Position numbers and translations under genes: made by a program | In this document: positions 1 to 5,129 of the stretch, one piece after another | Position numbering within the stretch: the first letter of the stretch is position 1 | How the letters are laid out: every line of letters begins with the position of its first letter | NCBI GenBank assembly: GCA_021201175.1 | Contig: JAJQFK010000062.1 | Location: forward strand, 1-7,318 | Reading direction: 5' to 3' | DNA length: 7,318 nucleotides | Source: Candidatus Gastranaerophilales bacterium | GTDB taxonomy: Bacteria; Cyanobacteriota; Vampirovibrionia; Gastranaerophilales; Gastranaerophilaceae | The notes under the pieces: generated by a model | The model's input: only the letters and a program-made list of their open reading frames with translations | Databases searched by the model: none | What the model was told of the DNA's origin: nothing

Positions 1-1173
1 TTAAAAGCAAGCGGTGTTGATACAGCTAATATGAGCGCTATAGAAGCTACATTGGAATGTTTTAAAAGCATTCCTTCTTCTATAGGTAAATCATTTAATT
101 CATTTAGAACAGGAGCTGCATTAACAAATATTAAAAATGCTTTCGGAATAAATAAAAAAGAAAACAGCAAAGGAACAAAAACTGATAATAAATCTTATGA
201 AGAACCTGAGAATATAAAGACCGAAACAAAAGCTGAAACTAAAGCTGATACAAAACAACCTGAAACGAAGCCTGAAACAAAGACGGAAGCTAAGATTGAA
301 ACAAAACAGGAAATAAAGGCTGAAACAAAAACCGAAGTAAAGGCGGAACAAAAACCGGAAGTGAAAGCGGAACAAAAACCGGAAGTAAAATCTGAACAAA
401 AACCGGAAGTGAAAGCTGATACAAAACAACCTGAAACGAAGCCTGAAACAAAAACCGAAACCAAACCTGAGGTAAAGGCTGAAACAAAACCCGAAGTTGT
501 TCAACAGGATATCGGTGCCGAAGGACAATCCGGATATTCAAAAAAGCTTGCTTCTTTATCGGAAGAAGAAGCCGCAGCTTTTGAAAGAACAAAAAATATA
601 TTAGATTCCCAAGGAATTGAATTTTCGGATGAAGAATTATTAATGAATGAAGATATATGGGATTTAGATGAATCACTAACAAATAACGGTGCCGCCAATT
701 GTCATGGCAGTGCTTATGGTTTCAATTATGAGTTAAGAAATAAACCCGAAGGTTATATACCGGAAAATTTAGAATCTAGAATTTTGGATAAGGGTCTTGA
801 AAATTTATCTCCTCTAAAAAAGAATGAAACGGTGTATAGAGGTGTAAATGGAAACAGATTTTTCAAAAAAAACCTTGAGTATGTTAAAAGCCTTATTAAT
901 GCAAAAAAAGGGGATGTTATATCGGATAAAGGGTATGGTTATGCAAGTTTCAGCAAAAAAATAGCAAATCACTATAGTGACGGCGGGTTATGCGATGGTC
1001 TAGGAGCAAGAATGAAAATAATTGTTCCTGAGGGTTCAAAAGTTTCTATCGGCGGAAAACAACACGAAATGCTTTTTCCGAGAAATGCTCAATTTGAAGT
1101 TGTAGAACAAGCTAAAATAGCAGAAGATGGTATTATGGAAATAGTACTTAAATATATACTTCCTAAAAATTAA
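1..1173 (+). CDS. C3-like ADP-ribosyltransferase with Lys/Glu/Pro repeat linker (5' partial)
   Basis: The likely product is a mono-ADP-ribosyltransferase that moves ADP-ribose from NAD+ onto a protein. Counting the Met at position 31 as residue 1, the parts are: a short N-terminal stretch (1-60), a low-complexity Lys/Glu/Thr/Pro linker (about 62-160), and a C-terminal catalytic domain (about 170-380). The catalytic motifs are in order: TVYRG with Arg270, a GYASFS motif with Ser306 and Ser308 (STS-like), and Gln344-His-Glu346 followed by MLFPR. This R-S-QxE layout matches C3-type exoenzymes, where Gln precedes the catalytic Glu and the target is usually Asn; most other family members have ExE. 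The frame is open to base 1 and the ATG at 31 has no Shine-Dalgarno, so the gene probably starts upstream. No partner or immunity gene follows. Target and secretion route are unknown. The fold call is firm; the substrate class is inferred. Confidence 0.85.
   Translation, partial: LKASGVDTANMSAIEATLECFKSIPSSIGKSFNSFRTGAALTNIKNAFGINKKENSKGTKTDNKSYEEPENIKTETKAETKADTKQPETKPETKTEAKIETKQEIKAETKTEVKAEQKPEVKAEQKPEVKSEQKPEVKADTKQPETKPETKTETKPEVKAETKPEVVQQDIGAEGQSGYSKKLASLSEEEAAAFERTKNILDSQGIEFSDEELLMNEDIWDLDESLTNNGAANCHGSAYGFNYELRNKPEGYIPENLESRILDKGLENLSPLKKNETVYRGVNGNRFFKKNLEYVKSLINAKKGDVISDKGYGYASFSKKIANHYSDGGLCDGLGARMKIIVPEGSKVSIGGKQHEMLFPRNAQFEVVEQAKIAEDGIMEIVLKYILPKN
217..504 (+). repeat. In-frame Lys/Glu/Thr/Pro coding repeats
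   Basis: The linker of the ADP-ribosyltransferase is built from degenerate units such as ETKPETK and EQKPEVKA. Three tandem 24-bp units encode (A/S)EQKPEVK at 343-366, 367-390 and 391-414. A longer 41-bp segment is repeated exactly at 241-281 and 412-452, offset by 171 bp (57 codons), so the frame is kept. The pattern fits expansion by slippage or recombination, and such a stretch would form an extended, charged, unstructured spacer. Confidence 0.9.
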
Positions 1174-1181
1174 TTTTTAGG
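1162..1181. repeat. 20-bp perfect palindrome spanning the stop codon
   Basis: CCTAAAAATTAATTTTTAGG equals its own reverse complement and contains the TAA stop of the ADP-ribosyltransferase gene at its centre. As RNA it would give an 8-bp, AU-rich hairpin with a 4-nt loop. The next T-run comes about 12 bases later, so it is a poor intrinsic terminator. It may protect the 3' end or may be chance in AT-rich DNA. Confidence 0.6.
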
Positions 1182-1232
1182 TGTAGGGTACAATTTTTTG
1201 CATCGAATTAAAATATAATAACATCAATCATT

Positions 1233-1250
1233 ACAGACAATCTGTTTTCT
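1233..1250 (+). terminator. Weak candidate terminator after the ADP-ribosyltransferase gene
   Basis: ACAGA at 1233-1237 and TCTGT at 1241-1245 can form a short hairpin with a 3-nt loop, followed by TTTCT. The stem is only 5 bp, so this is the best visible candidate for the upstream gene rather than a convincing terminator. Confidence 0.25.
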
Positions 1251-1271
1251 ACTCATTAAGACGTGGAAGTT

Positions 1272-1392
1272 ATAAGTCATAATCCTTCATTTTTATTTAA
1301 ACATGAAATAATTACTCAAGCGGGATGCTGCTCGAAATAATCAAAGCATTTGTCAAAGCCCGAAAACAGGCTAAATTCCCTCTATGACTTAT
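1272..1392. other. 121-bp element with 10-bp terminal inverted repeats; possible structured RNA or MITE-like repeat
   Basis: ATAAGTCATA at 1272-1281 is the exact reverse complement of TATGACTTAT at 1383-1392. Between them, three further short inverted repeats can each form a hairpin: TTCAT/ATGAA (about 1285-1306), ATGCT/AGCAT (about 1325-1349) and AGCC/GGCT (about 1357-1372). The result is a multibranched fold on either strand. On the minus strand a short reading frame ends in DKCFDYFEQHPA, which reads like a real protein C-terminus, so a decayed gene fragment is also possible. No long open frame spans it, and no clear target-site duplication flanks it. It makes up most of the gene-free stretch 1174-1472; the rest shows nothing else recognisable. 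Confidence 0.45.
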
Positions 1393-1463
1393 TTACAAAC
1401 GCAAAACCTAACATAATCCAGTGTCGCCCGCATTTTTCGTTTTGAGAACCCGAATAATTTTGT

Positions 1464-1473
1464 AAAAAAAAAA
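1464..1473 (-). terminator. T10 tract ending the tRNA operon
   Basis: Ten A on the plus strand, so ten U in the transcript, begin at the tRNA-Cys discriminator base. With the GC-rich acceptor and T arms just upstream, this could act as a terminator-like end followed by 3' trimming. The role is inferred from position. Confidence 0.45.
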
Positions 1474-1543
1474 GGCGGCACCCAGACTCGAACTGGGGAT
1501 AAAAGCTTTGCAGGCTTCTGCCTTACCACTTGGCCATGCCGCC
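1473..1543 (-). tRNA. tRNA-Cys (GCA)
   Basis: On the minus strand the cloverleaf is complete. The acceptor arms are GGCGGCA and TGCCGCC, the anticodon loop is CTGCAAA giving anticodon GCA, and the T arm is CCCAG-TTCGAGT-CTGGG. The discriminator base is U, as expected for Cys. CCA is not encoded; a run of T follows the acceptor stem directly and probably ends transcription. It is the second gene of a tRNA pair, 16 nt after tRNA-Gly. Confidence 0.97.
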
Positions 1544-1559
1544 ATTTTCAAAAATAAAA

Positions 1560-1632
1560 AGCGGAAGACGGGACTCGGACCCGCGACATTCTGCTTGGAA
1601 GGCAGACGCTCTACCAACTGAGCTACTTCCGC
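1560..1632 (-). tRNA. tRNA-Gly (UCC)
   Basis: On the minus strand the acceptor arms GCGGAAG and CTTCCGC pair. The D arm is GCTC...GAGC, the anticodon stem TCTGC/GCAGA holds loop CTTCCAA (anticodon TCC), and the T loop is TCCGAGT. The discriminator is U and CCA is not encoded. It is the first gene of the Gly-Cys pair. Confidence 0.97.
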
Positions 1633-1655
1633 ATTTATTCGCTTTCTTCTTATTA

Positions 1656-1684
1656 ATATTACATGAAAAGTTTTTATTTCGCAA
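1656..1684 (-). promoter_or_regulatory. Sigma-70-type promoter of the tRNA-Gly/tRNA-Cys operon
   Basis: On the minus strand there is TTGCGA (1684-1679), a 17-bp spacer and TAATAT (1661-1656). The expected start is near 1649, about 17 nt before the mature 5' end of tRNA-Gly. Spacing is ideal and both hexamers are close to consensus. It lies just past the mntP stop, and no hairpin terminator separates mntP from it, so some read-through from mntP is possible. Confidence 0.65.
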
Positions 1685-1701
1685 TACATATAACCATTTT
1701 T

Positions 1702-2244
1702 TTATAAAATTGATTTTACAGAAAGTAATATTAATATCAAAGCCCCCGCAACAGAAAGGTATTTAGAATTTATATTTTTACATATTCGTGTTAAATAAAA
1801 CCCTAAGATAGACGTTAAAGCCGTAATAATTCCAATGATAACAGATGATTTAATAATATTAACTCCTGAAAATTTTAGCGAAACTCCTGCGCCAAAAGCA
1901 TCTATACTGGTTGCAACAGCAAGACTCAACAAACAAATAACAGATATTGTACATATTTTTTGCCCGTCTTTTTCTTCAAATGCTTCTTTTAAAAATTTTA
2001 ATCCCAATATCATAAATATAACAAATACAACCCATTTTGAGTATGTTTCTAAAAGGTCATAAAATAATACCGAAAATTGGTACCCTAAAAGTGGCATAAG
2101 AAATTGGAAAAAACCAAAAGCAATTGAAAGCATACAGGCATATTTTAATCTGTTTTGATTAATTATGAGTCCATAAGAAAAACTAACCAGCATTGCATCA
2201 ATGGCAAGTGCAAAAGAAAGAAGTATTATTTCCGCAAAACTCAA
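1702..2244 (-). CDS. mntP: Putative manganese efflux pump MntP
   Basis: The product is a 180-residue membrane protein that should export Mn2+ from the cytoplasm. Six hydrophobic segments are visible. The family's paired signatures are present in the first and fourth segments: ALAIDA with Asp16, and ATSIDA with Asp115. These two acidic residues are known to matter for MntP function. Segment two reads FFQFLMPLLGY, as in many family members. The cytoplasmic middle loop (about 87-97, KEAFEEKDGQK) is charged. Length matches the family. The start is TTG at 2244-2242, preceded by AAAGGAG with a 6-nt spacer, which fits well. It is transcribed alone, after the rpsP terminator and ahead of the tRNA pair. 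No familiar Mn riboswitch was recognised in its short leader. Confidence 0.92.
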   Translation of the reverse strand: MSFAEIILLSFALAIDAMLVSFSYGLIINQNRLKYACMLSIAFGFFQFLMPLLGYQFSVLFYDLLETYSKWVVFVIFMILGLKFLKEAFEEKDGQKICTISVICLLSLAVATSIDAFGAGVSLKFSGVNIIKSSVIIGIITALTSILGFYLTRICKNINSKYLSVAGALILILLSVKSIL

Positions 2245-2325
2245 TTTAATCTCCTTTACTGAACAGAATACGGTGCCGTACGTCTTAATTTGGTATCACC
2301 GCATTTTCCCTGGACAATTTTAGCA
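2245..2325 (-). promoter_or_regulatory. mntP promoter and short leader
   Basis: An extended -10 element, TGC followed by TAAAAT, lies on the minus strand at 2325-2317, just beyond the rpsP terminator; no good -35 is seen. The implied leader is about 65 nt. It contains CGGTG/CACCG (2271-2275 with 2297-2301) and a competing near-palindrome TACGGTGCCGTA at 2269-2280, so two alternative small hairpins are possible. It looks too short for a standard yybP-ykoY manganese riboswitch, and I do not recognise that motif's conserved parts. Confidence 0.4.
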
Positions 2326-2326
2326 T

Positions 2327-2353
2327 AAAAAAAACCGCTTTTGTTAAAGCGGT
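2327..2353 (-). terminator. Intrinsic terminator of rpsP
   Basis: On the minus strand ACCGCTTT and AAAGCGGT (8 bp, 4-nt loop, 2353-2334) are followed by a run of U from 2333 to 2327. The hairpin sits about 33 nt after the rpsP stop. This is a textbook Rho-independent terminator and marks rpsP as a single-gene transcript. Confidence 0.9.
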
Positions 2354-2385
2354 AAATAAGTGTTCTCTTTCCCTGTAAAAAATTA

Positions 2386-2736
2386 TTATGCAGAAGCTTC
2401 TTGAGATTTTGCAGCTTCTTCAGCAGCTTTCTTTTCAGCTTCTAATTTAGCCTGAGCCTTTTTGGATAACTTTTCAGTTTCTTTTTTTACATAATTTAAT
2501 GAACCATCATCATTACAGTTATTTATAAGGAACTGAGCAGTTTTTGTAGGTTGTGCGCCTTTTTGTATCCAATCCAAAGCCGACTGCTTATCCAATTTCA
2601 TTTCTTTTGTTTTCGGATTATAGAAACCCAATTGTTGAATAGGAGCAGTTTCTCTTTTTGTTGTAGAATTTAAAACTACTATTCTGTAAACAGGGTTCTT
2701 TTTATATCCTAATCTTCTCAATCTTATCTTAACCAT
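2386..2736 (-). CDS. rpsP: 30S ribosomal protein S16
   Basis: The product is small-subunit ribosomal protein S16, which binds 16S rRNA and supports 30S assembly. The N-terminus MVKIRLRRLGYKKNPVYRIVV is the family signature, followed by the usual GFYNP and the segment containing ALDWIQKGAQPT. From about residue 85 it carries an Ala/Lys/Glu-rich tail that is likely helical or disordered. The start at 2736 is chosen because S16 normally begins MVKIRL and because GGAG sits 9 nt upstream. An earlier in-frame ATG at 2751 would add five residues, but it overlaps that Shine-Dalgarno. Length is 116 aa. Unlike many bacteria, rimM and trmD do not follow; a terminator does. Confidence 0.97.
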   Translation of the reverse strand: MVKIRLRRLGYKKNPVYRIVVLNSTTKRETAPIQQLGFYNPKTKEMKLDKQSALDWIQKGAQPTKTAQFLINNCNDDGSLNYVKKETEKLSKKAQAKLEAEKKAAEEAAKSQEASA

Positions 2737-2862
2737 ACGGTCGTTCTCCATTTTACTAATGCATTTTGCCGGCTAACCGGCGTTGCAGCCGTTGAACCGT
2801 AGTCTTAAAGAGGATAACTTCCGGTTCTTTTTTATCAAAACACAAGCAGAATAATTTATCAA
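2737..2862 (-). promoter_or_regulatory. rpsP promoter and structured 5' leader
   Basis: A possible promoter on the minus strand is TTGATA (2862-2857), 17 bp, then an extended -10 TG-T-TTTGAT ending at 2834. The leader of about 90 nt holds a GC-rich hairpin GCCGG/CCGGC with a TTAG loop (2781-2768). An upstream AACCGG (about 2820-2825) could instead pair with the CCGGTT inside that hairpin, giving two exclusive folds. Ribosomal-protein leaders are often autoregulatory; whether this one is cannot be read from sequence. Confidence 0.4.
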
Positions 2863-2908
2863 GTGATTTTTTTTAATTTCTGTAACTTTACTTAAAATTA
2901 CGTCTGTT

Positions 2909-2933
2909 TTGAAATTTCAATATATGATATAAT
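2909..2933 (+). promoter_or_regulatory. Promoter of the kdsC-TPR-lysC operon with adjacent palindrome
   Basis: TG-A-TATAAT at 2925-2933 is a consensus extended -10. The predicted start is near 2940, about 10 nt before the ATG. No good -35 lies 16-18 bp upstream, which extended -10 promoters tolerate. Immediately upstream is the 12-bp perfect palindrome TTGAAATTTCAA (2909-2920), placed where a regulator could act on this promoter. Confidence 0.6.
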
Positions 2934-2950
2934 TCCTACATTGGTGAAAT

Positions 2951-3421
2951 ATGAAAGAATTTTCTGATATAAAATTAGTAATAAGTGATTTTGACGGAAT
3001 CTTTACAGACGGAAAGCTTACCGTCTATTCTGACGGTTCTTGTTCAAAACAAATTGATTACAAAGATATTATGGCAATTGCAATATTATTAAAAAAGGGG
3101 ATTAAGTTTGCTGTAATTTCCGGTGAAACGTCTGCCGCTATTGATATTTTAAAACAAAAATTTCCGGAAATTGATGTTTTTCAAAATATAAGAAAAAAAA
3201 TAGACATATTAAACAATTTGTTGGCGAAATACGGTATTAATAAAGAAAACGTAATATACATCCGAGATGATATAAATGACAGAGAATGTTTAGAATATGT
3301 TAAAAACCCGGTTACCGTAAATAATGCGCATTTTTCAATAAAAGAGATTACTAATATATGTATAACTAAAGCCGATGGCGGGCAGGGAGCTTTTAGAGAG
3401 GTCATTGACGCTTTATTATGA
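2951..3421 (+). CDS. KdsC-like HAD-superfamily phosphatase
   Basis: The product is a 156-residue cap-less HAD phosphatase of the KdsC/CMP-acylneuraminate-phosphatase type. Such enzymes remove phosphate from 8- or 9-phosphate sugar acids (KDO 8-P, nonulosonate 9-P) on the way to cell-surface glycans, in the cytoplasm. Visible motifs are SDFDGIFTDG with nucleophile Asp13 and Asp15, VISGE with Ser57, a Lys at 82/83, DDIND with Asp106, Asp107 and Asp110, and the C-terminal GGQGAFRE signature of this subgroup. Two deviations are visible: Arg105 replaces the usual Gly of GDD, and KDI (38-40) stands where RDG is usual. Exact substrate is therefore open between KDO-8-P and a nonulosonate phosphate. 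It is first in the operon and its TGA overlaps the next ATG. Confidence 0.85.
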   Translation: MKEFSDIKLVISDFDGIFTDGKLTVYSDGSCSKQIDYKDIMAIAILLKKGIKFAVISGETSAAIDILKQKFPEIDVFQNIRKKIDILNNLLAKYGINKENVIYIRDDINDRECLEYVKNPVTVNNAHFSIKEITNICITKADGGQGAFREVIDALL

Positions 3422-5124
3422 AAAATTTTTTCAGGCAGATATTAAAAAAAATAAGAAAATTTGATGATTATACAAATCAATATTTAAAAGCCACAAATAA
3501 TATCGAACTTCCTTCACTTGCTTATACTAACTGGGGGATTCATTTAGCACATTTAAAAAATTTTGATTCTGCTATAGAGAAGTTGGAAACCGCTGTTTTA
3601 ATGTCAACCCATAATCCTAAACCCTGCATAAGCTTAGGAATTATTTATGCAAAACTTAAAGAATATGATAAAGCCGAAGCAGTTCTTAAAGAAGCAGTTA
3701 ACAGAGATACGCAGAATGCTTACACTTATTCTGTTTTAGGCAGTGTACATATTGCAAAAGATAATTTTGAAGAAGCGCACGAATGCTTAAAGAAAGCTGA
3801 AAAACTTGCCCCTATGGATTCTGAGGTATTTTTAAACTATGGCATTCTTTTTGCCAAAATGCAGAAGAAGAAAAAAGCCATTGAAATGTTAAAAAAATCA
3901 AAATTTCTTAATCCTTCCAATCTTCATACTTATTTTCTTTTGGGAGTTTTATATTTTGAAACAGATAAACCGGATGAGGCTTTTCGTGAATTTAAGACAC
4001 TTGAAGATAAAAAGCCGGATTATAAAAAACTTAGCTTCTATCTTGCAATGTGCTATAAAAAAGAAAAAAATTATTCCGCCGTATTGGAATACTCACAAAA
4101 AGCACTGGAGGAAGAACCGGATAATCCCGCAGTTTATATATTGACTGCTCAAAATTACAATAGTTTGAACAGATTTGAGGATAGTATAAAAATATTTCAA
4201 CTCGGTGAAAAGAATCAAATTGATGATTTTGAATTTTATCTTGCATGGGGTATTACTCTGTTAAATCAAAATTTAACAGAACAGGCAAAAGAAAAATTAT
4301 TTAAAGCACTGGACAGGCAAAATGATAACTCTGATACTTTATACAGGATAGGAGAATGCTATTGCAAAGAAAATAATAAAATTGAAGCGCTCAAATATTT
4401 TTCAAAATCCATTCTGTCTAATCCAAATAATATTTTGGCTTTATCCGATTCCGGTATGCTTTATTATGAAGCCCGTGAATATGAAAAAGCAATTCAATAT
4501 TTTACAAAAACAATAAATGTATCTCCCGCAAAATCTTATTTATATTTCTATATCGCAAACTGCTGGTATAAATTAGGCAAACTAAAAAAAGCTATAGAGT
4601 ATTATGAAAAGACTATTGAATACTATCCAAACCACACAGAAGCTCTAATTAATTATACAGTGTGTCTTTTGGAAATTAATAACACAAAAGAAGCTTTAAG
4701 AAAAATACGAAACGCATATCAAATAAACCGAAATTCCGAGAAAGTACTTTTGACCTATGCAGTTGCAGGATTAAGAGCAGGAATTTATATAGATGCCATA
4801 GAAAAGGCAGAAATATTGCTGAATAAAAATCCTGATTGCGAAGAAGCAAGAATAATTAAAATAAATTCTTTAATAAATTTAAAAAAGCCGCAGGAAGCAT
4901 TAAATATACTATATTCATTAACAGAAGAAAAACAAAATGCACCAATGTATATATATTTAGCATATTTAGCTTACAAAACACTTGTAGAAGAAAATCCATC
5001 GAACTATAATGAAAACATGCTTAAATCGTTTGAAGAAAAAATAAACGCACTTTCAGGCGAAAACTTTGACAAAAATGGAATAAGCAATTATATTGAAAAA
5101 ACAATAAAAATTAATAAAGGATAG
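3418..5124 (+). CDS. TPR-repeat protein with 14 tandem units
   Basis: The product has 568 residues and is nearly all tetratricopeptide repeat. From residue 35 to about 506, fourteen contiguous 34-residue units can be lined up, each with the usual small residue at position 8 (as in NWG, SLG, LLG) and the Ala of helix B (as in DKA, EEA, KKA), mostly ending in an Asn/Pro-type turn. This would form a right-handed superhelix serving as a protein-binding scaffold. No enzyme domain, signal peptide or membrane segment is visible. The first about 34 residues are basic and the last about 60 are hydrophilic and helical. The ATG overlaps the kdsC-like stop by 4 nt, and GAGAGG lies about 14 nt upstream, so translation is probably coupled. 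Partner and process are unknown. Confidence 0.92.
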   Translation: MKNFFRQILKKIRKFDDYTNQYLKATNNIELPSLAYTNWGIHLAHLKNFDSAIEKLETAVLMSTHNPKPCISLGIIYAKLKEYDKAEAVLKEAVNRDTQNAYTYSVLGSVHIAKDNFEEAHECLKKAEKLAPMDSEVFLNYGILFAKMQKKKKAIEMLKKSKFLNPSNLHTYFLLGVLYFETDKPDEAFREFKTLEDKKPDYKKLSFYLAMCYKKEKNYSAVLEYSQKALEEEPDNPAVYILTAQNYNSLNRFEDSIKIFQLGEKNQIDDFEFYLAWGITLLNQNLTEQAKEKLFKALDRQNDNSDTLYRIGECYCKENNKIEALKYFSKSILSNPNNILALSDSGMLYYEAREYEKAIQYFTKTINVSPAKSYLYFYIANCWYKLGKLKKAIEYYEKTIEYYPNHTEALINYTVCLLEINNTKEALRKIRNAYQINRNSEKVLLTYAVAGLRAGIYIDAIEKAEILLNKNPDCEEARIIKINSLINLKKPQEALNILYSLTEEKQNAPMYIYLAYLAYKTLVEENPSNYNENMLKSFEEKINALSGENFDKNGISNYIEKTIKINKG

Positions 5125-5129
5125 AACCG

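Noticed and set aside
241..452. CRISPR-like array
   Set aside because: The repeats are degenerate, lack unique spacers of constant length and lie in frame inside a coding linker.
121..698. Long antisense open frames opposite the ADP-ribosyltransferase linker
   Set aside because: They are mirror images of the Lys/Glu/Thr repeats, giving Phe/Arg/Ser-rich low-complexity translations, without ribosome binding sites.
1233..1392. 6S RNA, tmRNA or RNase P RNA
   Set aside because: None of the conserved cores I can recall are present (no tmRNA TTCGA/CCA end, no RNase P core), and a 6S-like fold cannot be shown without a covariance search.
1408..1689. 93-codon minus-strand frame
   Set aside because: It runs through both tRNA genes and contains the familiar spurious translation of tRNAs (AEVAQLVERL, WPSGKAEACKA).
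1530..1766. 78-codon plus-strand frame
   Set aside because: It is antisense to the tRNAs and the mntP end; its protein-like part is the translated tRNA-Gly complement.
2737..2751. rpsP start at ATG 2751
   Set aside because: S16 proteins start MVKIRL, and the Shine-Dalgarno GGAG overlaps the upstream ATG and is well spaced for 2736.
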